NCBI GenBank assembly: GCA_015832175.1
Contig: WJXW01000018.1
Coordinates: 868,001-932,000 of the forward strand
Direction: 5' to 3'
Length of the DNA: 64,000 nt
Origin: Paraphaeosphaeria minitans
Lineage: Eukaryota > Ascomycota > Dothideomycetes > Pleosporales > Didymosphaeriaceae
Shown here in pieces: positions 11,875 through 24,392 of the stretch. The notes beneath the pieces are model-generated. The model did not search any database, was not told where the DNA came from, and saw only the letters and a program-made list of their open reading frames with translations. The stretch's first letter is position 1; each line of letters starts with the position of its first letter. A program made the position numbers and the translations under genes.

Positions 11875-12394
11875 GCGTACGAATGATAATGCCGTACATG
11901 TCATTAGCTGCTCATCTGTATTCATTTGCTAATGTTCAAAATACGATGCAATGGAATAAGCTCAAATACTAACGCGATCGGCGTGGCTAACGTGGTAGTC
12001 GCGATTGGCTTGTCTAAGGACACGGGTCATAACCGCTGGACACCTCATATGCGCAAGGGACTTCCGACATGGAATTCATTCAATCGATCACACGAACATG
12101 ACCTGTTCTCCATGGGCACTGCCTCTACGACACGATAATGTGCTGTACGAGTGATTGGAATTTGGAACAATTATCCCTTGTTCGCGCTAACCGAACCGCA
12201 CTCGCTTCGAGACTACGTCATATCTACGAACTCGCGACTGTCCTAGTATTCAAGGAACACCCAGCCTTAGGACGCACCCCAGAATATCACTGCAACAACC
12301 ATGGATCAGGCTTGATTTACTTTCTGGCAGATCCTCGTCAACCTACCGCTCCACCTTACATCGGGGCAACGCACGCTCCGAGAACACGACCACC
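11875..12394. other. Intergenic: transhydrogenase 3' UTR and promoter of the next gene
   Basis: A 520-bp gap. Two short plus-strand frames (11926-12138 and 12138-12446) have no recognisable domains and the second overlaps the next CDS out of frame. Nothing else is seen. Confidence 0.45.
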
Positions 12395-14704
12395 ATGGAG
12401 CCTACACTCCAGGAAGACAAGCAACCCGCCCTGCCCACAGGAATAACCAGAAAACCTGTGCCCACCAATACTATCCCGGATGCAGCACCGCCAAAACTGC
12501 AATCAAAGAGCTCATTCGCCCCTCTGGCCTATCTCGCTTTCACAGTACTAGCGGCCACTGTTCTGAGCTGGAGATGGATATTATCTGGGACCCCATTTCT
12601 GGCTTGCTCGCTGGCAATAGGCGAGTGGAATGGAAAGCGCGTATTCCCATGGGTACCCATGTGGGCAATATTCACTGTTCTATGCGTAACGTCCATGGTG
12701 GCTTCCACCTCCTGGGTGCTGTATTGGGGCTGCGCCGCAGCCTGCTACACCGCGCTCTCGCTGTCTTGTCTCTTCCAATTCAGATTCGCCGCAAAGATCC
12801 TACGACGTTACCTTAAGAATGTTCTGCAAGAATGCCACATTGTCCAGGACTCCATCAGCCTATTCGATCTGCCGGCTCTGGAAATCGACAAGGACACCGT
12901 TGGGCTGTTTGTCGTTCGGGGCCTCACGTTTTCGCTGTCCACCTTGACGGCCACCGCTTACGGTATAGAAGTCGGGGTTAAACTCGATGACGATATGGAG
13001 TTGTCGATACAAACGGACAAGGTCACCGTTGCCCTGTTCCGTCGAATTCAAATCGGGGATGTCTATGCAAATGTCAAAGGTCGCGACGAGATGACTTTCA
13101 AAGAGGTGCATCAGTTTCCGAATGAGCGCGACATGTCCATGGACACTCTCATTGCAAGAGATACACCCCTATTGAAAGCAGCTTACGCTTCAGCGAAAAA
13201 AGGTTTCTCGGAAATTCAGGAAGAGCTCGGCGATGCAGTCGAGGTCCCTGGACCGGATGACAAGCTAGTAAGAAAACTGTCACCGGACGAAGAGATGGCT
13301 CGCATCGAAGTGGATAAGTTCACCCGGCATATTCTGAATACGAGCACCAGCCACATTGCTCAAGAAATGCTGAAAAGGACCGCGAAAGAGCGCGACGTCG
13401 ATGGCGTTCTTGACTCCAATAATAAGCTCCGTGCAGCTGTCTGTGCCCAAGTCCACGAGCAACCGACCGTGATGCATCCCCCTACCAAATCAATACGACT
13501 TACGACTCTCTCGCATAACAAGCATCCCAACTTCAAGAAGTAAGTTTGTGGAAGATGTGACGTGCGCTATGGCGCATTTCATGGTACCCAGGCTGACACA
13601 AACTGACACAGATTCCTGCATCGCCTGCCACTGCTTTACCGTCTCCTGCTCAATCCGATCAGTTATTTCCATCCTATTTATATCAGATCTGTCACATCAG
13701 CTGGTTCTGGGAAGTGGTTTGTTTCGCTCATGAAGGACCACTTTTTCAAGCACTATTCTCAATCAGACGCCGAGGTCCGGCGTTTAGAAAGTCGCATATC
13801 TGCTTGGCTTGCGGATGCGAATTTCGCAGTAGGCCTTACCGACCTGTTCTGTACAGCACAGGTGCCGGTTGATACGGACTATGACATTGAGTGCAAGTTC
13901 AAGATTGGAGATCTTATGGCCCACAGGACACTTCCAGAGGCAGTCAATCTTACGCAGGTCGTACATCTTGGAGGAGCCGACGCGACCTTTGTTCTGCCCT
14001 CGTACCTCCTTCCTCATCACGAACATCTGTTCCCCCCCATCTTGACTGATTTCGACGTGATGAGGATGGAACAAGAAATCGAAGAAATGGCTGGCACACC
14101 CCAAGCAGTTCGAATGAAGAAAGATCTTGAGCGACGTCGAAAAGACGAGACATGTATGAAGATCGCGGTTCATGGGCATCTACCTGCGCTCTTCGACCAG
14201 CAACTCCTCAATTTTGTTGCTGCTACTGTGAAGGCCACAAAGGTCATTGAGGTCGAAAAGGGCCATGAAGAGCTTGTGCTGAAGCGGGCGGAAACTGACA
14301 AGCTCGAGATGGAAGTCCGTAGAGTGGACTCTATAGCTTCAGAGAGTGTCAAGTCGGACCAGGCCAGTATGTCTTCAAACGAATCTGACACCGCCACAAC
14401 CGGATCGCAAGCCTCTGTTCCGGCTTCCACGCAATCCACAGCTTCGAACCGTAATACCGCATGGAAAGCGGGGATGGCGAAGACCTTCAAAGGCATGAAC
14501 ACCAAGATTCAGGACGGTTGGAGGAAGGCCGGAATTCAGACGGTCAACGTCGTCGCAAACGACAGATGGATTGCGAGCATAGTAGGGAAGATTATGCGAA
14601 AGATGGAAAAGGCGCAAGGCGACGTGGGATACTCAGGGTTGATCGCTATGCCGATGGCGGAGTACAGGGAAAAGGCCGAGTCGGAGAGCAAACTGCTGCC
14701 TTGA
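12395..14704 (+). CDS. Conserved-looking fungal membrane protein, function unrecognised
   Basis: I do not recognise a named family. Exons 12395-13539 and 13612-14704; intron 13540-13611 (GTAAGT..CAG). The product is 745 residues. A polar N-terminus is followed by three hydrophobic segments (about 43-64, 87-106, 107-128). Then comes a long soluble part alternating beta-like hydrophobic strands (FVVRGLTFSLSTLTATAYG, ECKFKIGDLMAHRTLPEAVN) with helical charged stretches, a Ser/Thr-rich linker (about 610-660) and an amphipathic C-terminal block beginning WKAGMAKTFKGMNTKIQDGW. The N-terminal hairpin followed by repeated strands is loosely reminiscent of membrane-anchored lipid-transfer proteins (Mdm31 or bridge-like types), but that is only an impression. 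The frame is clean and codon use matches its neighbours, so the gene is real. Confidence 0.8.
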
Positions 14705-14966
14705 TTACGGGTTGCATGTTTGAAACTACTGTATCTTCGAATAAATACGTGTGACGCTTGTACGTTATTTCAGTGCAGCTCTGTTTACACGACCAGGGTA
14801 CGGAACCGGACGTTTAAACATCTGGGTCCGACCATAAGTATTAGTTATTTATTAGGGCCTGTTCGGTCGCCGTGATCTCGCTCCTTAATCTTATCCCACT
14901 TCGTATATATAGTAAGCGTAGTTTAGATTAGGGTTGTGTTCTCTTTAAGTGTAATCTTAACGTTAT
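14705..14966. other. Boundary between gene-rich DNA and the RIP-degraded repeat block
   Basis: The first ~120 bp are the 3' UTR of the upstream gene with normal composition. From about 14830 TpA-rich sequence begins. No gene or RNA is seen. The first recognisable LTR starts at 14967. Confidence 0.6.
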
Positions 14967-15342
14967 TGTTAAGATCCAAAGTATATAATCACTTAGACCA
15001 CACATATAACTATTTGTAAAGTAGTGCGTGCAGCGCAGTTAGTGTCACGTAACCTAATTAGTATGATTAGTGGCCTTGGCACACTAAGTAGACTAAGTAG
15101 ACCATAGCACTAATTACTAAGCACACTCTAATTACTTTAATTAGTGTAGTTAGTTAGACTAATCACCTTAGTATATAGGAACCTAAAGATAGACTCTCTA
15201 TACTTATATTTAACCTATTTATTAACCTATTATTTAAATTACACTTAGGCTATATAATTAACTTATTATACTTTATAAGATACTATTATACTAATAAAAC
15301 CTCTTAGCCTTTATAAGTACTCTTGCCTAAGAACTAACTTTA
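14967..15342 (+). repeat. Solo or truncated Ty3/Gypsy LTR
   Basis: It begins TGTTAAGATCCAAAG, the same LTR start as the Gypsy copies at 56349 and 50641, and contains the shared R/U5 block (TTAGTATATAGGAAC... to CCTAAGAACTAACTT). It breaks off before the final CCCTTTAGGACTAGCTACCC segment and abuts the next LTR directly, so its 3' end is missing. Confidence 0.7.
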
Positions 15343-15758
15343 TATTAGGATCTAAAATCCACATAATGGCGGGAAGCCGGTTTTGTACCTAGTGGGCGCG
15401 TAGTAGGGATTAAGCGGGGATTTAATGCCAGCTACGCCTTAAATAAAGAAGTTACGTAACTACTCCCTATAGAGCGCTTAATTGCTCTATATAGAGCATA
15501 ACACACGTAACCGCTCCCTATAGAGCGCTTCCTATAGAGCGGCCTTTGCTTAGTATATAGGAACGTAAAGATAGGCTTTCTATACTTATATTTAATCTAT
15601 TTATTAATCTATTATTTAGATTCTAGTAGACTAAATTATTAACTTATTACACTTTACAAGATACTATTATATTAATAAGACCTTCTACCTTCTATAAGTA
15701 CTCCTACCTAAGAACTAACCTTAACCCTTTAGGACTAGCTACCCTTTTAGATTTAATA
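15343..15758 (+). repeat. 5' LTR of Gypsy G1
   Basis: 416 bp; begins TATTAGGATCT (TG mutated to TA) and ends GGATTTAACA-like as ATTTAATA. U3 carries several TATAGAGCGC palindromic motifs at about 15460-15541; R/U5 starts near TTAGTATATAGGAACG. Confidence 0.75.
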
Positions 15759-17298
15759 TCTTAAACACTCTTAATATAAGTACTTTACAAACTCCTACTT
15801 TTTCTATAGCTTTAGGTGCCGCTAAAATTACTCTAATAAAAGATAGTAGTAAAGCGTATAAACCTAATTTCTACTTTAGTAAATAATCTTAAACTAATGT
15901 CTAGATTTTTTAGTTAGACCTTTACTTCTTTAACTTAGACAAACCCTCTAAAGATAAAAAGAAAGTTATCTTTACAGTAATATATATGTAAGGAGATATA
16001 GGATTATAGATCTATTCCTACCTTAAAAAGTACCTAGGAATAGACTATAATAACAACAACAATAATTATACAAATAAACACGCTAATATAGTTAACATTA
16101 TTAAGAATTATAATAACTTTAAGAAATGCCTTAAATAACTCTTTAGAATTGCTAATAAGGACTCTATTATAAAAATAAAAATTTAGACTATAACTTAGAA
16201 GTAATTAGTAGCTAAGTATATAGCTAAGTTTTATAGATATATTGTGTAACTTAACTAGAATAATAAATCTCTTTATAATATATATAAACAAGGACTTAAA
16301 TAGAAACTATGTAAAGAAGTCTTACGTAGTAGTGCACAAATTACTAATCTTAAGGAACTATATAAAGAAACTATTAGGATTAATAAAAAATAGTTCTTAC
16401 TATAACAGGAGCTCTACTAAAACCCTAAAGTAATAAGCTTTAGATAACGAGTAAAAGTGGTTTATAAGAACCTAATTAGAATTATCTAAAAGTAATAACT
16501 AAGGAACTACTAGAGATATAAACTAATAGAAGATATCTAGTTAAACTATATAGGCAAAGAAAAAAGAGGAAGGATAGGCCCTAAGTAGCCTAATAAATAT
16601 GTTTTAGATAGAAGTTAATAACTAATAACAAAGACCTATAAATGCTTTATATATAGTAAACTAGGCTATATAGCTAGGAACTATAAATTAAAAAATAAAG
16701 TCTATTAAACTAAATTAAATATACTAACCATTAAGGACTAAGAACCTAATAAGGAATAGAAAGTTATTATAACGCTATTTAGTTACTAACGCGTTACACT
16801 AGAGTAAAGTAAACAATTAGATTTACTAAACTTATAATTATACAAAGATCTAGAAGACAACTCTAAAGTATACTATAACACAAAAAACGTAGAAGAGATA
16901 CTAAGATCTCCTACTCCTTACCTATAAAGTAGGCGGGAAGAAGACAACCCTATATTACCTAAGTATAAACTAAATGTTTAGGACTACATAAAACCCTACT
17001 AGGCACTAAAAGAAATATAACCCTATAAAAATAAGAAGTTAGACTACGTACTAAAGTACTACCTAGACTACTAAAATCCTATATACTAATTCTGTATATA
17101 GACGCATTGCAAAGAACAAATATACGCATAATATAAGACAGAAAAAAAAAAGAATAAGAAATAACCTAGAAGGAAACTGCGCTATAGATAGATATAGATA
17201 AACTACCCTATTACAGCTTATAATAAACACCTCTAGAATAAATAATAAGTAAAATACTTCCCTTACCTTACGCTAAAGGGTAACAAATACTATAATAT
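15759..17298 (+). pseudogene. Gypsy G1 gag (nucleocapsid), RIP-degraded, 5' part
   Basis: One frame can be followed for roughly 500 codons with TAG/TAA interruptions only. It contains a degenerate CCHC zinc knuckle at about 16639-16690 (pattern CFIYSKLGYIARNYKLKNK, expected Cys/His changed to Tyr) and a second Cys/His-rich patch just before the P1 insertion. The frame resumes at 24393. No functional product is possible. Confidence 0.8.
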
Positions 17299-17536
17299 TA
17301 TCCGTACAGTTTATCGTACAAGTAGCACTGGGTGAAGTGGGGGCCTACCTACCTATAGGGACCCGCACAAGGACCCACTACTTAGGTTAGCACTAAGAGG
17401 CAGAGACTTTATAAAGCCCTTAGTGCCCCTTTGTACGATAGACTAGACGTAATTAATTAAACCTACTTCTCACCCTTTGCACGATAGTATACTATTAACC
17501 CTTAAATGCTTAATTGCAGATTAAGCTAAACCAACA
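17299..17536 (+). repeat. 5' LTR of Copia P1
   Basis: 238 bp, TATCCGTACAG (TG mutated to TA) to AAACCAACA. Differs from its 3' partner mainly by transitions. Confidence 0.9.
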
Positions 17537-17835
17537 CTAATTAGTAGTTAATTCTAATTAACTACAAACTAGCAAGGTCTAAAGACAGAGCGCCCTACAA
17601 GCTAGATACGTAGGCTCTATATTGTTACCTTTACTAGAGATTAAATTTTAGATTATACAATAAGCAGAAATAAAGCGTATACATCTATAAAGAGTTGTAT
17701 AATCTAGTCTAAGCTATTCTACAGAAAAGAAAGGAAATAGTAAGCACATTCATAACCCTAAAAAACACGTCGCACGATTAAACCAGTAACAACTTAACAC
17801 AGACACGTCGCATAACTAAGAAAGACAATAATAAC

Positions 17836-20800
17836 ATGGCCTTAAGACTAGGAGACTTCTTAGAGGAACTATAACCTAAGAATATTACATAATAATTAAT
17901 ACTACCTCCTCTATAGAAAGATAAAGCTAAAGCAATATAGCTTTAATAAGTAGAGGAAGTAACAAACATTAAAGCTATTACCTTAAGAGGAGAAATTACA
18001 TAAAAGTACTAAATAGATAGAGTAGATCTACACAGCCACCTACCCCCTTCTTTAAAACAGCTAAACACTTATGCAGTGTACATAATTACGCAATATTACG
18101 TAAGTAGCCTTAAAAGTAAAGAGGTAATCTCTTCTTTTACTAAAGATTTTAACAACTAGAAGGAGAAAACCTTTAATAAAATTAGTTATATAGCAAAAAA
18201 AGAGCTTATTACTTTTCTTATAAAGGAAGGCTTTATTACTACTAATTCTATAACAAAAGACACCTATATAAAGAAACTCTTTAAACTATTACAGCTTAAC
18301 TATAAGCTACAGACCTTTCGTATAATAACTTTATAACTATAACCTAAACTACTTCGCATAATCCTAATAATACAACCTACACTATCTATAGGCAATATAT
18401 ATACACATAGAGTATAGCTAGGGCCTATCCCTATACGTGCGAGGATAGAGACACTATATATAAAACTACACTAGTAGCAGTAGCCTAAAACCTAGACTAC
18501 TTTTACCTAATAAACTACATCGTACAAAGAGGCTAGACACTCCTAGTCTCCTTAACAACTAGGAGATTATACTTATATCTAGCTAGACAAGATTATTCTC
18601 TTTTAGAAGGCTTAGAGTAAAGAGAATAACTATACTAGTAGGCCGTATAATATCCTAGCAGATAAGGCAAAAGTCTTTAGAGAACTATACTATAGGCTAG
18701 GCATACTATAGGACTAGTATATAAATATCTTTTTAGGAATCCTTTCTAATTGTGCGAGTACCTACTACCTACACAACATTAGACTAGGACTTCTATAGGA
18801 TAAATTATATAACAGACTAAATAGGCACTTTAACACTAGTGTTAAATTATAATTAGTACTAGATAGACTAGACCACTCTTACCTTTAAACGCTATAAAAA
18901 AGATAATCTAGTTACTATATTACATAAGGCCCTAGAAGTAATAATTAATAAGCTTACTTTAGCCTAAAAGGCTTTTAGATAAGGCTTTAGTAGTAAATTA
19001 TAACTATACACTACTATTATATAAGCATACTGCAGCTATTCTAACCTTAAATAAGCTATATTTAACCCTAAAAACATAGTAGAAGGCTTACTTAGTAACC
19101 TTTATGTGTTACTCTAAGTTACTAAAGATAGGAAGAAGTTATAGTTCCTCTAAGATAGTAAAGAGGTATACTACACTAATTAATAATATAATAATCTTAA
19201 TCGCATAAGAGGATCTAGCCCCTCTAGAGGTAGATTAACCTTTAGACTAAAAAGAAGAGATAACTTTAGAAGTTTAAGCTCTTACACAAAGTAGAAATAC
19301 TTTATATACTATAAAGAAAAATGCTAGTCTACTAACTATCTACTAAAGGATACTTAGTAAGCTAGAAGGCAATATATATTATTATACACTAACTTCTACA
19401 AACATAAACCCTCTACTATAGATATATAAGCATATATCCTTAACTTTAAAGGAGAGCTAGAGGAAGAAGACTATTGCATAAAAAAAGAGGAAGATAAATA
19501 AGACTAATAAAGTAATAAAGAAAAAGTATAGAAGGCTACCTTATACTTTACTTCTACTACCTACCTTTATCGCATAACTAGCGAAGACATCTAATATAGC
19601 AAGGATAATAAGAATACAAAAGAACCTATATAACTATTCACTCTAGCTAGTTAGTATCGTACAAAGTACTAAAGAGAACTCTAGAACATAGGCGCCGCAT
19701 AAGTGTCTATAGTAGAAAAGAACTAGCTTACTACCTACTTATATAAAAACCTAACTACTAAAGTAGACTAGTTACTAGAATCTACTAACATTAGCTTTAG
19801 AGGATAGGGTTCCTAGACATCTCTAGGCAATATATATAAATTACTAACCTTATAGGAACAGTAACCTACTATATCCTTAACTCCCTAACACTATTCCTAC
19901 TATTGCTAGCAGATACTAATAGACTTAGGGTATATTTTAATAACATCCTAGATGTTATTGTATAAAGGGATAGTATAATAGTCCTAGTTATATAAAAGTA
20001 GGGTTACCCCTTCTTTAACCTTAGCAATAAGAAATTAGCTCTCTTCTTTATAGAGACAGAACTCTAACGCCTATACTACTATTTTAAACACCCTTAGACA
20101 AAAAGACTATACAAGCTTCTTACTTAGGCAGGGCATAAAGTAGAGAGCTCTATACTAGAAGAAGTAAAAAAGTTCTATTACTACTACTAGTTATATAACT
20201 AAGCGCTAAGACGCTTTAAGTTCTCTATCTAAAATAACTTATACTTTAACTATAAGATTATTATTAATGTTATATAAATTAGTAAAAAGGATGTCCTATA
20301 TGTTATTAATATAGACACATCCTTTTAGGCAGCCTAATTCCTAAGATTAATAACCGCACGAGACACCTAGGATATCTTAACAAAATACTAGATTAATGTA
20401 TACTAAGGCCTACTAGATTATATTATCTATAATCTAGGAACTAATTTCGCTTCTAACAAGTTTTAGAATCGTGCGAAGATAGTTAGGGCAGAATATAGGC
20501 AAATACTAGTAGAGGCACACTAGGCTATAGGCAAGATTAAAAGAGTATATACACTACTATACTAAGCGTATAACATCCTAAGAGCTAAGATTAACAGTTA
20601 TATAGATAATAAAATAGTGCTATAGATAGTAGTAAAGGCACTAAATAACATAGCTAGGCCTAATAGTATAGTACCTACCCTCCTAGTCTTTAGTGCCTAC
20701 TTAAGGATTAATAAGGACTCTCTACCTTTACCAGAACTAATTACCTAAGCTAATATAGTTCAGAAAGTAATAAAAATGCTTAAAAAGGATAGAGCTAAAG

Positions 20801-22866
20801 TTAAAGTTACTTATATAATTAACACTAAGAACAGCCTATTATCGCACAAAACCCTTACACTCCTACTAGGCTCTAAGGTTATAGCCTAGAGAGAAAAGAA
20901 AGGATAGTAAGGACTATATAAGATTAAGAGTATTAAAGGAAGAGACATTATCCTAGAGCTTAAAAATAGACCTCTAAAACTACGCTATATATAGGTTAAA
21001 CTATACTATTGCGCAACTAAAGACAGCACATAGGAACTATAGAATATAGATGCTCCTATAGCTGCACGAATTAAAGCTCTAAAGCTAAGGCTAAGGGGAA
21101 AACCTAGAAAGGACTAAACTACTATAGTTACATAATTAGGTAAAGCTTAACAAAGATTAGGAAGACTAAACACCTAGTTTATTACCTAAAAAGAAAAGGA
21201 TAACTTTAAGTTTACACTAAAGCTTTATATAGACAGTGTTATTACTACACCTAGCTAGTCCTTTAAAGAATTAGATATAGCAGAAATAAATGCCCTTATT
21301 ACTAATAGCACTTTTAAAATCTTATTATATAACCCTAATAAACAATCTAGCTATATCTTTAACCTACGTCTTATACGAGAGATTAAAGGCAAGACAACCT
21401 AACTATATAAGAAATTAAAACTTGTTTTTACTAGCTATTTAGACAAAGAAAAAGAGAAGATCTTTATATAATCCCCTACTATCTAGCGTATAAGCTAGAG
21501 GTTACTATTAGCTCTTTCCGCAATACTAATTTAGTTGTACAATATATACATTAAGCTTAAGGACATTACTTAGGCCTATATACAGTCTACTAACAAACTT
21601 CTTCGCATATTATACGCCTAACTACTAGCAGAAATATATAATTTCTTCCTACTAAACATAATTCTGTAAGTTATACAACCTCTATATAGCACAGTAGAAT
21701 TAGGTCTCTACTAGTTTAAGACATACCACAACTACCATAAGGAGAAACTAAAAATACATGTGTTAACGTACGACCTATGCCTACTTATTATAGATAAGGG
21801 ACCTAACATGTTTAGCATTACTAGACTCTAGACTAATAACACCCTTAGTGTAGTTATAGAAAGCTTTATATAATAAAAAGAGAAGTAGCTCTATACTACA
21901 AAGTTTTATATAAAAGATAAAAGCGTCTTAATATAAAATAGGGTAATTAAGTTTAATAGAGGCAAAATCCAACTTACCTAGGGTGTTATTACCCTAGAAT
22001 AAAAGAGATAGGCTAAAAGCCTTCGCATAATTAATCCCTAGAATAAAGACGCTGCACACTAATACATCGCACAATAAGTAAGAGGTGTATATATCTCTTT
22101 AGTTTACTAACTAGAAGTAACGTTTAACCTGTCTATTACTACGCAAACAACAGTACTAATAGAAGAAGATATTAAGGCACTAAATATACGTTTAAACTAG
22201 TAAATTTAGAATACACAAAGAGAACTAAAATTTATTCCACTTAACCTAGGTCGCATAAAGCTGTTCATCTTTATAGATAGCTCTTTTACTAATAATAGAG
22301 ACCTAAGCTTATAGCTTAGCTTTATTATTATACTAGCAGAGGAACATTGCATAATAACTTAGGACTTTAAAATCTATAGTAATATTATCTACTAAAACTT
22401 AGTAAAGTGTAAAAGAGTAACTAGAAGTGTTCTAGCAAGCAAATTATACAGTCTAGTAGGTAGTTTTAATAATGCAATTACATTAAGCATAACACTTTAA
22501 TAGATTGTATAAACACTTTAAATCCCCCTAATTCCTATTATAGTCTATACTAACTTAAAATCCCTATATAAATGCCTTATACAACTAGGCACTACAAACA
22601 AAAAACGCCTTATAATTAACATTATATTAATTAGGGAGTTATATAAAAAATAGAAAATTACAAAGATTAGGTAGATTAATAGCAAAGACAATCCTACTAA
22701 TACTTATATAAAGAAAGCACCTAACTAGGCACTCTAAACACTAATCTTAACAAATAAACTACACATTACTATTAAGGCTTTAGTAGATAGAATTAATAAG
22801 GACCGCACAACAGAGTAACTACTCTACTACACAATATTTCTTTTGTTATTTTACTTACTATTTTAA
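17836..22866 (+). pseudogene. Copia P1 gag-pol polyprotein, RIP-degraded
   Basis: Starts ATGGCCTTAAGACTAGGAG. Gag, integrase, RT and RNase H are all in the same frame, with many TAA/TAG codons. Recognisable: integrase core around 20230-20650 (INVIQISKKDVLYVINIDTS); integrase C-terminus to about 21110; RT around 21480-21720 with the Copia-type DITQAYIQS motif; RNase H around 22250-22800 (IFIDSSFTNN). Compared with P2, two small indels near 18844 (+1) and 19836 (+2) shift the frame and then restore it. Non-functional. Confidence 0.88.
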
Positions 22867-23135
22867 AAAAAAAAAAATTTTTTTTCTTTTCTTCTGTCTA
22901 ACTTGCTATAACTTTGCATAGACACATTTATTTTTAGGCTATATAAGCCCTACTACTAATTTAATATTATAGTTTTATTATAAAAGAGGGAACACATCGT
23001 AGGAGATTATATAAAGACATTAAAGAATATATTTTCTGCATTAATAATTTAGATATCTTAAGACTAGGCCTACTTACCCCTTTGTGCGACGAAGACATTC
23101 ACCCCCCCCTATATATAACACTCATAATAAGCACT

Positions 23136-23558
23136 ATGTAACTTCTATACATAGGCACCGCACAATCTAGACTTATAACCTAGGATTATATAATAATCTA
23201 GGAACACCTAATTACTAGTATTAGTAGTGCCACATAAGTAAGTATAAGGCTTATTTTAAACTTAGCCGCGCGACTAGATAAGCACTACTTACTAATATCT
23301 CTTATGTTATATAACATAAGCAGCCTACTACTAGAGGTTTATACTAACTAGGATTTGCACAACAATATCCTAGGAGGGCATCTAGGCCACCCTAGTCTCT
23401 TTGTCCTACACCTATTAGTATTGTACAATAAAAACAAAGATGCTCTAGAGAATTTATTATATATCTACCGCCAGGCTCTGTATAAAGGCCCTTATGCTAG
23501 ACAAACTAGTAAAGAGGTTAACCTAGATACACGATCTAGTCTAGCCCATAATAACTAG
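23136..23558 (+). pseudogene. Copia P1 third frame (ORF3), unknown function
   Basis: 141 codons including the stop, between RNase H and the 3' LTR, in sense orientation. Five internal TAA/TAG codons; the second codon is TAA here but CAA in copy P2. The same frame with identical length is at 43886-44308 in P2, and the two differ mainly by transitions. Contains GGHLGHPSLFVLHLLVLYNK and ends TRSSLAHNN. No recognised domain. Confidence 0.6.
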
Positions 23559-24149
23559 CACAAAGACACTAGTAGTAAGGGCACTAGCGCCTAATAGACT
23601 AATAATATTATTAGCTATTGTATAATAGTAAGTGTATATATATATATATATATCTTGTTAAAAATTAGCATTATACAAAAAAGCTATACATATTTACTAG
23701 TAATAGAGCACTAGCCACTAGACACTAGAATACTAAAAAGAATAAGGAAAGAAAGAAAGAGAGTACACGTATATTAAAGTAGAATAAAAGAGAGAAGGTT
23801 TAGGGGAGCTAGGAGACATCTTTTTATACCTACTTACTAAGACCTAGCGCTAAGTATTATATCGCTTAACACCCCACCTTCTATTTACGCACAAGGCACA
23901 TGCCTAGAAAAAGCCTTATTATATAATGCAGCTCTACTACTGTATAAGGGGGTAAGGTAAAAACTAAGTAGGTTAGCTATTACTGCCTATTTACACAAGA
24001 GTAGGTATAAACAGAACCTCTGCCACATAGTAATACTGCACCTACCCCACAACCTCTAATAGGGGAAGGCCAACTGTATAGATAGAGAAGAACAGGAAAG
24101 GGAAGCGTATAATAGACATAGGCTATTACACAAAAAGAAAAGTTACTAG

Positions 24150-24387
24150 TATCTATATAGTTTATTGTATAAGTAGCACTAGGTAAAGTGGGGGCCTACC
24201 TACCTATAGGGACCTATATAAGGACCCACTACTTAGGTCAGCACTAAGAGGCAGAGACTTTATAAAGCCCTTAGTGCCCCTTTATACGATAGACTAGACG
24301 TAATTAATTAAACCTACTTCTTACCCTTTACACGATAGTATACTATCAACCCTTAAATACTTAATTACAAATTAAGCCAAACCAACA
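24150..24387 (+). repeat. 3' LTR of Copia P1
   Basis: 238 bp, TATCTATATAG to AAACCAACA, followed by target-site copy AATAT. Confidence 0.9.
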
Positions 24388-24392
24388 AATAT

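Larger units (their letters stand above)
17299..24387 (+). mobile_element. Ty1/Copia retrotransposon P1, complete but RIP-degraded
   Basis: 7089 bp with 238-bp LTRs at both ends and a 5-bp target-site duplication AATAT (17294-17298 and 24388-24392). Domain order gag, zinc finger, protease, integrase, RT, RNase H defines Ty1/Copia. Inserted in the gag region of Gypsy G1; uninterrupted sites survive at 46294-46298 and 58301-58305. Closest copy is P2 at 37909-45136. Confidence 0.93.

Noticed and set aside
14705..14966. tRNA or other RNA gene at the compartment boundary
   Set aside because: No cloverleaf, A/B box pair or other RNA signature could be found there.
16242..16433. Small gene of 63 codons in AT-rich DNA
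   Set aside because: Lies within degraded Gypsy gag; the colinear copies show it is a chance opening.
23355..23558. Small gene of 67 codons
   Set aside because: It is the stop-free C-terminal part of ORF3 of Copia P1; the frame begins at 23136.
23634..23652. TA dinucleotide repeat as a possible origin or centromere signal
   Set aside because: Short, inside a Copia 3' region; shrinks to TATATGTATATG in P2. A simple repeat.
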